5,342 nt of DNA from NCBI GenBank assembly GCA_023245975.1, contig JAHFJF010000061.1:1-5342 (forward strand). The letters run 5' to 3'. The position numbers and the translations under genes were made by a program. Every line of letters begins with the position of its first letter. The first letter of the stretch is position 1. Source of the DNA: an archaeon. Its GTDB lineage: Archaea > Nanobdellota > Nanobdellia > SCGC-AAA011-G17 > GW2011-AR17. Below the pieces are notes generated by a model, which was not told the DNA's origin, did no database searches, and was given only the letters and a program-made list of their open reading frames with translations. Positions 1 to 5,342 of this stretch are shown here, piece by piece.

Positions 1-1176
1 TATTTCAATTGTGTAAGGTATTATTTGTCCCATGTCATCTTTGCCTAATATAAAATCGAATGGAGCTATATCAAATGCCGGATATCTTTCCCCTGTTTGC
101 TTAGCATATTCAAAAGCAGCCCTTAGCGCATTTAATGCCTGCTCTTTAATACGCCTGTCGACCCCTATGTAATCTTCACCCTTGCTTTTCAGGTAATCGA
201 TGAGCAAAATATTATTATCACCTTGGGCAGAAAAATTATCCGAAGGCAATTCGCTCTTGGCATCTTCCGGATCATTCTTGTAAGTTGTTCCACCAAGCCT
301 GCTATGGCTGGCTATATGATAGACATCAACTACTTCATTATTCTTGACAACAGGAGTTATAATAGTTCTGAACATTGCTTTTCTGCCGTCAATTAAATAA
401 AGATTCTCTACTAAATTCTGAACAACAACTCTTTTTCCTTGAGAGATATCTTTTCTGATTTCAGCCGTTAAATTTCTTTGCGTTTTAATTCGAACATCTT
501 CTTCCGACCTTGACAAATTAATAAAGAATACTCCTCTACTGTGTTGTTCTCCAGTAGGTTTGACAATAGCTCCTTTGTATCCTTTCCTTTTAAGTTCAAT
601 CAACGAGTCTATTATCTCTTGTATTGTTGAAGGGGTATAAGTTACAGGTCGCAAAACATTGATATTAAATCTGGAATAATGGCTTCTAAAAGCGTCTTCT
701 GTATTTACTTTTGAAGAAACTATTTTCATTAAGGTTGGAGTTATAAGTGTTGGCCCGCCTTGCTTCTCAAACCATCTTGTTATATTAACAGACATCTCCC
801 AAGCATTCTCAGCAGGCTTTACGCCTCCTGCTATGAGTGATTTGTATGCTTCATCGTTTTTATCTATCTTATATTCTGCCTTTTTTGCACCCTCAAATAA
901 TGATCTCTTGTACACTTTTCTGAATACGTAATCTACAGGGATGCCCAATTCTTGCACCGCAAAAACTATTTTGCTGGAATTTCTATTTTTGATTATGCCT
1001 TTCTTGACAATCAGAACACCATCTATTATTCTTAGGCCGTCCCAATTTGCACATACAATATTAGCTCCTTCATATCTTTCAGATAGTTTCATGTATCTTC
1101 TTACATCCGGTCTGGCTATTTTTTGCAAGACATCTGTTTTTTTATCATTTATATCGGCTAAGAACACTATAGTTGG
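1..1176 (-). other. Tubulin-tyrosine-ligase-like ATP-grasp domain (ATP-grasp 2), cut by the window edge
   Basis: Residues 1389-1780 form a second ATP-grasp unit that is not a copy of the first. The N-terminal part has strands (PTIVFLADI 1389-1397, GANIVCANWDG 1425-1435, DGVLIVKKG 1440-1448) and a lobe ending in ELGIPVDYV (1464-1472), a typical pre-ATP-grasp layout. In the core, GAIVKPTGEQHSRGV (1590-1604) gives the ATP lysine K1594 and the flexible loop. VVVQNLVENLYLIDGRKAMFR (1638-1658) matches the tubulin-ligase-like hinge followed by L-I-D-G-R-K-x-x-x-R, with D1651, K1654 and R1658; the usual F-D after the Lys is A-M here. APFDFILG (1759-1766) supplies the metal-binding Asp, D1762, and IPYTIEI (1774-1780) ends with metal ligand E1779. 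The expected partner Asn should be the next codon, just outside the window. The domain looks active, but its last residues are not visible. Substrate unknown. Confidence 0.8.
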
Positions 1177-4100
1177 CTTCTCCTCTAGAGGTGGCTCTTC
1201 TTTCTCTTCTACTACTATATTAGGTGGCGGAGGAGTGTATCCATATCCTTTGCTGTAATCTAACAAATTCTTAGCAATATTTGACATTAAATCATCCATC
1301 ATGCCATTTGCATAAACTCCTTTCATGCCCGGAGAAATATTTAATTCAATGAAAACATAATGGCTTTTATTATTCCAGACGGATGTAGAAATATCAACCG
1401 CAAAAAACTCCCATGCACTTTGGTAAACTGTCTTGAACTTAAGTGCCAGTTCCCTTACTTCTGCGTAAAGAGCTTGGCTTGCTCGGATGGCTGACCAGCC
1501 ACCTTGTGACATAACATAATTTCTTACCAAACTTAATAAATCTGCTAAGTGTAAGTTAGCACTTAGGACATGATTAACTACATATCTATTAATTACTCCC
1601 TCTAATTCTTTGTAATCTTTAGGGGCAAGTACTTTGGATTTTCCGCCTTGGCTTATATTTGCAAGATTGGTTTTTGTATTATTTGCAATCCTTTCATAAG
1701 CCCACACCATTTTCCTTCCCGAAACTAAGACTCTATAATCATGGGCAAATCCTTGGTTGTTCTTCATTACTATATATTCCTGAACTATATAGCTAGAAGG
1801 ATTGCGGCGGCTTCTTAGGTGTTGTAAACAAGATTCCTGATCTTTAAAGAAGTCAATGCCTTCACCCATTGACCCCCATCTGTATTTAACAACAAATTTC
1901 TCTCCATTCCAATTAGCATCATTTCTGAATTTATCAAGTACTCTTTTTTCAACACCATTTAATAATTCAGGATTTTTTAAGACGTCTGATCCAAGAATAG
2001 TATATGGAATATAATAAGGCAGCTTCCACTTTTTGTACATTGTTGTGTTAATCAAGGTTCTATACATAGTCCATTTATCATCAGCTATTTCTGACGCAGT
2101 CAAAGAAGACATCAATAAAATGCCCTTAGTGGCAAAGAACCTTGCAAGTCTTACATACACAAGCTTTATATGTACAACACCTCCTTCCTCGCACTCGAAT
2201 TTTAATAGATTCAATAGCATGAATAATTTATAGCTCCAAACTTGTCTGTCAAATGGGGACGGCTGTGGAATTCCACTATCTATTTCAATTGGCGAAGGTC
2301 CTCTGCCATTTCCTTCTTGTTCTCCAGTTGACGGCCCCCCATCTTCTCCTTCAAATACTGATCGCTCACTTCCACCAGAGTCCTCGCCACCTTCTCTTTC
2401 AAATAAAGAACTTTCACTATTATTTGCTTTTGATTCACCGTTTGACTTTCCTTCTTTATCTAGGTCCGATAACTTTTCTGAAACTACGCTTTTTCTAGAT
2501 ATAACTGTTTTGAGTTCAACATATTCCCATGGCTGTATTTCCCTAAATCCTTCTTTTTTATCACCAGTATGTATAAAACCCCCATTTACAATTATTTTTT
2601 TATTATCCCAAACTTCAACATGCTCCCATTCGAACATAACCAGCGACCCACCATTTTTGGTTATATGGTATCCTAATTTATTGTGCATATCTCTTACATC
2701 AGGATAATGTCTGGATATTGGAATATGTGGAACTAATTCGCGGAAAGCTTGGCGTGCATCAATTTCTCTTAAAATCCCAATTGCTGGGCCTTTGCTAATA
2801 TTGACCCTTTCTCTTGTTTTAATGGTGAATTTCACAACACGCTGTGCGATAATAATTGACGGATCAGACTTGATTACCTCCAATTCAATTGCATGTTCTG
2901 CAACTTTTTTGCCAACCATATAATTAAACATGCAATGCCCTTCATCATTAATGGGAAGTTCAAGATAATTTGCTGGAACTACAATGCCGTCTTTTAGCTC
3001 AAGCAGAGTTGCATCATTTTTTCTGTCAGCTTTGCATTTTATCTTAACTTTTCCTGCAAAACCCCTAATTCTTTTTCCATTAGCATCTTTAATGGATGCT
3101 AAAATTCCGATTACATCTCTAACGGGAACATTAGAAGGATCAATTTCTTTAATCCATTTGTGATGATAAATTTTATATGATAACCTATAAGTTCCAGGTG
3201 GCGGTGGTGTCCCTCCCAATCTAAGTTCCACAGGGAATGCAGTCTCAGCATCTCCCGGAGCAAAATCTCGCACTTCTGCTGAAAATTCATATTCGTTTAT
3301 ATTAATAGTGTAAATACCGTCGCCTAATATTGGCGGTACTCCGATGCCCGTGTTATCAGTTATTGAAAATCTGGTTCCATTGAAAACCTTAACTAAGCTG
3401 AATCTTCCATCGCGTGCCATTATTACTCTTATTTGTGTGGCATTCTGGTTAGCAGGCCCAATTGCAGTGTCAATTATTCTAATGTTATTGTTAATTCCGT
3501 CAATATCCCCCTTTCCTAATGTTAATGGATTTCTAAAAGTATGGCCGTTGCCTAAAATCTTTATTTCATTATTTTGCAAAGGAACATTAGGGGTGCTGTT
3601 TGTTGGCTTCAAAATTAAAATCCTGTTTGTTGTGCCAGGCGGCGGAGGCGGCGGAGTAACAGTTCCAGTATAATCAACCTCAATCGTTCTCTTTGATGCT
3701 CTTCTGTAAGTGTCTTTAGGACTTATTGCAATAACTGAAATAGTATGTTGGCCAGGTGTTAATGGCCCAATCTCAAACACGCCAGTCGGATGGCCTCCCA
3801 TTATTGGGATTGTGTAGAATCTTACAACTGGCTCAATGGCATATTTCTGCGTGGCTGTCAACTCAGCTTTTTTTACGTTATCAACATAGCATGCAACCTT
3901 AAACGGAGGCAATCCTTCAGCAAAGTTGGTAAATATTTTAATCGGCTGCCTGTCTAAAGTGTATCCTCTCCAATAATGCGGTTTTTCATCATCTGGTAAA
4001 CTTGCAAAGGCGGCAGGCGCTATTCTCGCATTATTTCTTGAATCTGTATAATAATCAGGATCGACATCATTCCATTTGCTTTGTGTAACTGGTTTATTTT

Positions 4101-5342
4101 GGTCAGCCGGGTCCTGCAATGCAACATTCAATTCCTGCAATGAAGTGAAAGATCTTTTATTGCTTTCAAGGAATTTTAACCATGCAACTATGTATTGGAG
4201 ATATCTTATCTGCTTGTTTACCAAAGGCATTAGAGTTCCTTTGCTCTCGAAAACAACTTTGCCTGATATGGGATCAAAAACCAAATCACCTGTTGCAGGG
4301 TCAAATGCATGGATATTCTCAAAGAATGCATGTTCCTGCTCCTCGAAATATTTTTTGTGCCCCTCCCCTAATTTGTCCTGCAGCTCAACCCATTTATCAT
4401 ATTTTCTCTCTTTAAGCCAGGAAACTATAAACTCATAATTAGTCAATTTTCGCAATGCTCTTTCTATCTCTTCATCTTTTTTGCTAAGGAAGAAGAATCT
4501 GTGAATTGCATCTTTTACTTTTTCAACTATTCCTCTGTCCCCGATAAGTTTATCTAAATTTTCTCTTCCAATCAAATATTCAAGATTGTTTTTTCCTGTG
4601 AAACTCCTTAAAAATTCCCTTCCGTAAAGGCGAATAAGCGTTTCAAATATCTTCTGCAATGCCCCTATATACCATTCAGGAGCTGTAGTATGTATATCTA
4701 TTTGCGCAGGGTTCCAGCTCTGATGCAAGGGGGTCAGGAATGTTTCTTGGTATTTGGCGTAAACCTTGCTTATCTTCTCGCTCCATTCTACAATTTTAGA
4801 TGATTTTGTTGGAGAGCGACTTGCTCTTGTTGAAGGGCCGCTTAATTCCTCCTCCTTTTCCCTGAGTTTTATTAGCGCATCTTGTAATTGTAATTCAAGT
4901 TTCAACAAGTCAGTAATCTCTTTGAATTGCAGCACTAAATTTTTGTGCTCTTCTGCATCCGGATCTTGGATGAAAGCTGCATCTCTTACAATTTTATGAT
5001 AAATCTCCCAATAGGCAAGAGACCATTCTTTTTTGGTCGCGATAATTTTCCTTAGAAGATCAAGTACAGATTTTTTTAGTTTTATGTATTCTTCAATTTC
5101 TGCAATAATCTGGGCTATAGTTGCTTCATCAGCCGCTCTCACCCCTTCTGGTCCGGCGCCTGCCGCTCTTTGTTTTCTCCGCCATTTCCTTGCCCCCCAT
5201 CCCATTAAAAGCAGCAGAGGAATTAGCAGCAGCCACAGCCAATTTTTGTTGAATTTATTTACTTCAGGTTTTTTTGTTTCCCCTCCCCCAGTTGTTGTAG
5301 TTCCTCCTCCCGTAGTTGTAGTTGTGCTTCCCCCTTCTTTGA
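1..5342 (-). CDS. Giant membrane-anchored multidomain protein with two ATP-grasp ligase domains (partial at both ends)
   Basis: This is one uninterrupted minus-strand frame of 1,780 full codons plus two bases of another, with neither start nor stop inside the window. In order it holds a Thr/Gly stalk, one membrane helix, a helical region, three beta-rich modules, an unknown domain, a disordered linker, a RimK-like ATP-grasp domain and a tubulin-ligase-like ATP-grasp domain. ATP-grasp enzymes join a carboxylate to an amine through an acyl-phosphate, using ATP. The basic cluster after the membrane helix (residues 51-58) and the need for ATP both place the long C-terminal part in the cytoplasm. 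Only six cysteines occur in 1,780 residues (484, 769, 803, 1050, 1171, 1430). Arginine is mostly AGA/AGG and ATA is common, as in many archaea. The coherent protein motifs along the whole length show that the frame is real. The overall function is inferred; the substrate is unknown. Confidence 0.95.
1174..1236 (-). other. Pro/Glu spacer 3 between the two ligase domains
   Basis: Residues 1369-1389 start with TPPPPN and continue with acidic residues and a second Pro pair (EEKEEPPLEEKP). This is the third Thr-proline-run spacer in the protein and lies exactly between the end of ATP-grasp 1 and the first strand of the next ligase unit (PTIVFLADI). Confidence 0.85.
1261..2253 (-). other. RimK-like ATP-grasp ligase domain (ATP-grasp 1)
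   Basis: Residues 1030-1360 match the ATP-grasp fold as seen in RimK and related amino-acid ligases. DDKWTMYRTL (1087-1096) and KLPYYIPYT (1106-1114) match the usual D-K-x-x-x-x-x-x-L and g-i-P-x-P-x-T lead-in. FVVKYRWGSMGEGI (1149-1162) gives the ATP lysine K1152 and the flexible Gly-rich loop. IVQEYI (1185-1190) is the hinge strand. HDYRVLVSGRKMVWAYERIA (1200-1219) holds D1201, R1203 and R1217, and TNLANISQGG (1224-1233) follows. FAVDIST (1313-1319) and VFIELNISPG (1329-1338) supply the metal ligands D1316, E1332 and N1334. All expected ATP and metal residues are present, so the domain looks active. It carries an extra helical stretch of about 50 residues (about 1240-1290) before D1316. The substrate is unknown; in the family it is a carboxylate joined to an amine, often glutamate or another amino acid added to a protein or peptide. 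Confidence 0.88.
2257..2505 (-). other. Disordered Ser/Gly/Glu-rich linker
   Basis: Residues 946-1028 consist mostly of Ser, Gly, Glu, Asp, Asn, Lys and Pro, with almost no large hydrophobic residues except two similar short motifs, ESSLFE (976-981) and ERSVFEGED (992-1000). The stretch should be flexible and joins the scaffold half of the protein to the first ligase domain. The two repeated S-(L/V)-F-E motifs might be short binding peptides. There is no frameshift here: coding continues cleanly on both sides. Confidence 0.75.
2506..2799 (-). other. Compact mixed domain before the disordered linker, family not recognised
   Basis: Residues 848-945 begin with a short helix (GILREIDARQAFRELVPHI, 855-873), then a His/Tyr/Asp-rich stretch (SRHYPDVRDMHNKLGYH, 876-892), then three strands rich in Trp, Glu and Val (VMFEWEHVEVWDNKKIIVNG, 901-920) and a tail containing GFREIQPWEY (931-940). 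The His and Asp residues (878, 881, 884, 886, 892) could bind a metal or a ligand, but no known motif is matched. Its place between beta modules and the ligase domains suggests an adaptor or substrate-binding role; this is a guess. Confidence 0.4.
2806..3189 (-). other. Ig/invasin-like beta-sandwich module 2
   Basis: Residues 718-845 carry the signature layout of invasin/intimin (Big_1-like) or macroglobulin-like beta domains. These are a strand, VRDVIGILASIKDANGKRIRG (740-760), with the D-x-N-G-K/P turn; a strand, GKVKIKCKAD (763-772); a VPANYLELPINDEGHCMF stretch (788-805) with the D-E-G-x-x-x-F turn; and a closing strand, AEHAIELEVI (814-823). Two cysteines (769 and 803) lie in strands that could pair, but in the cytoplasm a disulfide would be unusual. 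The family is assigned by pattern only. Confidence 0.6.
3193..3210 (-). other. Tetraproline spacer 2
   Basis: Residues 711-716 read TPPPPG and separate the unrecognised beta domain from the second Ig/invasin-like module. The form, Thr, then a proline run, then Gly, is the same as in spacer 1. Confidence 0.8.
3214..3633 (-). other. Beta-rich domain, family not recognised
   Basis: Residues 570-709 form a compact stretch bounded by proline spacers on both sides. It is rich in Asn, Gly, Ile, Arg and Thr, with many short strands, for example NEIKILGNG (591-599), ATQIRVIMARDGRFSLVKVF (634-653), GDGIYTINI (674-682) and YEFSAEVRDF (684-693). The DG-x-F-S/Y-x-I turns recall Ig-like and carboxypeptidase-regulatory-like beta folds, but the domain is longer than a single Ig unit and I cannot assign it. 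No catalytic motif is visible. The proline spacers on each side indicate an independently folding module. Confidence 0.5.
3634..3660 (-). other. Hexaproline spacer 1
   Basis: Residues 561-569 read VTPPPPPPG, joining the Ig-like module to the next beta domain. Six prolines in a row form a stiff polyproline helix. They usually need aIF5A (archaea) or EF-P (bacteria) for smooth translation, so this site may also be a translation pause at a domain boundary; the latter is inference. Confidence 0.85.
3667..3960 (-). other. Ig-like beta-sandwich module 1
   Basis: Residues 461-558 alternate hydrophobic and polar residues in a series of strands. Features typical of bacterial and archaeal Ig-like or PKD/FN3-type folds are a PPFKVACYVDN strand and turn (478-488), a FEIGPLTPGQHTISVIAIS strand-turn-strand (522-540), and a closing RTIEVDYTG strand (551-559). 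The L-x-x-G-x-H-x-I-x-V-x-A pattern is a hallmark of these folds. The exact family cannot be named by eye. Such modules are usually found outside cells, yet here the topology predicts the cytoplasm. Its likely role is as a spacer or binding module. Confidence 0.65.
4117..4440 (-). repeat. Diverged internal helical repeat (IVxWLK repeat)
   Basis: Two helical segments about 79 residues apart resemble each other. The first, at residues 301-324, contains EFIVSWLKERK and then WVELQDKL. The second, at 380-408, contains QYIVAWLKFLESNK and then LQELNVAL. The shared core is an aromatic residue, I-V-(S/A)-W-L-K, followed by a polar helix and a second Leu-rich helix containing LQ. This suggests an old duplication of a helical hairpin. 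The match is short and diverged, so the call is moderate. Confidence 0.5.
4252..4305 (-). repeat. Tandem nine-residue repeat FDPxTGxxV
   Basis: Residues 346-354 (FDPATGDLV) are followed directly by 355-363 (FDPISGKVV) and then another Phe. Phe, Asp, Pro, Thr/Ser, Gly and Val are kept at equal spacing. This looks like two successive beta-hairpin turns inserted between the two copies of the helical repeat. It is a protein-level repeat; the two DNA copies are similar but not identical. Confidence 0.7.
5191..5244 (-). other. Single transmembrane helix with stop-transfer basic cluster
   Basis: Residues 33-50 form a hydrophobic stretch rich in Leu and Trp (NWLWLLLIPLLLLMGWGA). The next residues are RKWRRKQR. 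By the positive-inside rule the N-terminal stalk is outside and everything after residue 50 is in the cytoplasm. I saw no other stretch in the remaining 1,730 residues hydrophobic and long enough to cross a membrane, so this portion has a single-pass topology. There is no LPXTG or other sorting motif beside it, and the frame continues far beyond it, so it is not a C-terminal wall anchor. Confidence 0.88.
5281..5340 (-). repeat. Thr/Gly low-complexity stalk outside the membrane
   Basis: Residues 1-20 are almost only Thr and Gly: two GG(G/S)-type turns and two runs of four to five threonines in alternation. The DNA is correspondingly repetitive, with gtagttgt and cctcctccc-like units. Such stalks commonly sit between a surface-exposed domain and the membrane helix of archaeal envelope proteins, and they may be O-glycosylated. 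This suggests that an extracytoplasmic part of the protein lies to the right of the window. That part is not visible, so its nature is unknown. Confidence 0.75.

Larger units (their letters stand above)
4021..5160 (-). other. Long helical juxtamembrane region, family not recognised
   Basis: Residues 61-440 are rich in Glu, Lys, Leu, Ile, Trp and Tyr in amphipathic patterns. Clear helices are seen at about 72-118, 135-165, 181-200, 222-300 and 300-335. A short break rich in Ser, Pro, Thr and Arg falls at about 166-181. A beta-like insert at 341-366 separates two similar helical segments (see the repeat entries). Residues 409-455 are rich in Asp, Pro, Asn and Ala and look like a loop leading into the Ig-like module. 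I recognise no catalytic motif. The region may be a helical bundle or spacer that holds the ligase modules away from the membrane, or a docking surface; this is inference from composition only. Confidence 0.6.

Noticed and set aside
1..2253. The two ATP-grasp domains as a recent tandem duplication
   Set aside because: Their motifs differ (HDYR/TNLA/ELN against LIDGRK) and there is no extended similarity between them, so they have separate origins or diverged long ago.
1..2298. Identical 11-base stretch at 1-11 and 2281-2291 as a possible direct repeat
   Set aside because: The match is short, AT-rich and codes for a common Ile-Glu-Ile peptide in unrelated contexts; chance similarity is enough.
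3634..3660. G-rich tract on the plus strand as a possible G-quadruplex or regulatory element
   Set aside because: The tract is explained by the proline codons on the other strand, and its runs are only two Gs long.
941..5001. Short plus-strand open frames of 65-120 codons at 941-1258, 2033-2233, 2253-2498, 2510-2707, 3344-3673, 4076-4438, 4182-4415 and 4766-4999
   Set aside because: All lie opposite the long minus-strand frame, have low-complexity hydrophobic or Ser/Phe-rich translations, and match no family. They are shadows of the real gene.
5191..5260. Hydrophobic segment with basic tail as a C-terminal sortase-type anchor
   Set aside because: No sorting motif precedes it, and the frame continues for more than 1,700 codons after it.
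1..5342. Use of an alternative genetic code (TGA as Gly or Trp)
   Set aside because: No in-frame TGA occurs in 1,780 codons of the long frame, so the standard code is sufficient.

Overview
The whole 5.3 kb window lies inside one giant protein-coding gene on the minus strand. The frame whose codons fall on plus positions 1-3, 4-6 and so on has no stop over 1,780 codons. I read every codon as its reverse complement and found no TAA, TAG or TGA. The frame runs off both ends, so the true start lies to the right of base 5342 and the stop to the left of base 1. No promoter, ribosome binding site, terminator, RNA gene, CRISPR array or mobile element is expected inside it, and I saw none. Residue numbers below count from the first full codon: residue n occupies plus bases 5341-3n to 5343-3n.

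Organism: the DNA is AT-rich. The reading frame uses AGA/AGG for most arginines, with few CGN codons, and ATA freely for isoleucine. A Thr/Gly-rich stalk precedes the membrane segment. Together these suggest an archaeon, possibly a DPANN lineage such as Woesearchaeota or Pacearchaeota, but no taxonomic marker is present and this is inference. The standard code fits, because TGA is never used in frame.

Layout, N to C terminus (right to left on the plus strand): (1) a Thr/Gly stalk, probably outside the cell, residues 1-20; (2) one transmembrane helix at about 33-50, followed at once by a basic cluster that predicts the rest of the protein is in the cytoplasm; (3) a long, mostly helical region, about 61-440, with an internal repeat; (4) beta-rich modules separated by proline spacers: an Ig-like fold at about 461-558, an unrecognised beta domain at about 570-709, and a second Ig/invasin-like fold at about 718-845; (5) an unrecognised compact domain, about 848-945; (6) a Ser/Gly/Glu-rich disordered linker, about 946-1028; (7) a RimK-like ATP-grasp ligase domain, about 1030-1360; (8) a Pro/Glu spacer; (9) a second, different ATP-grasp domain resembling tubulin-tyrosine-ligase-like enzymes, from about 1389 to the window edge. 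It is cut off just before its expected final metal-binding asparagine.

Inferred role: a membrane-anchored enzyme that holds two different carboxylate-amine ligase modules under the membrane on a long scaffold. Such a protein could add amino acids to, or polymerise, a peptide, protein or envelope precursor. Both ligase domains keep the recognisable ATP and metal residues, so they look active. The substrate cannot be read from the sequence. The combination of stalk, single membrane helix, intracellular Ig-like modules and two unlike ATP-grasp domains in one chain is one I do not recognise as a described system.
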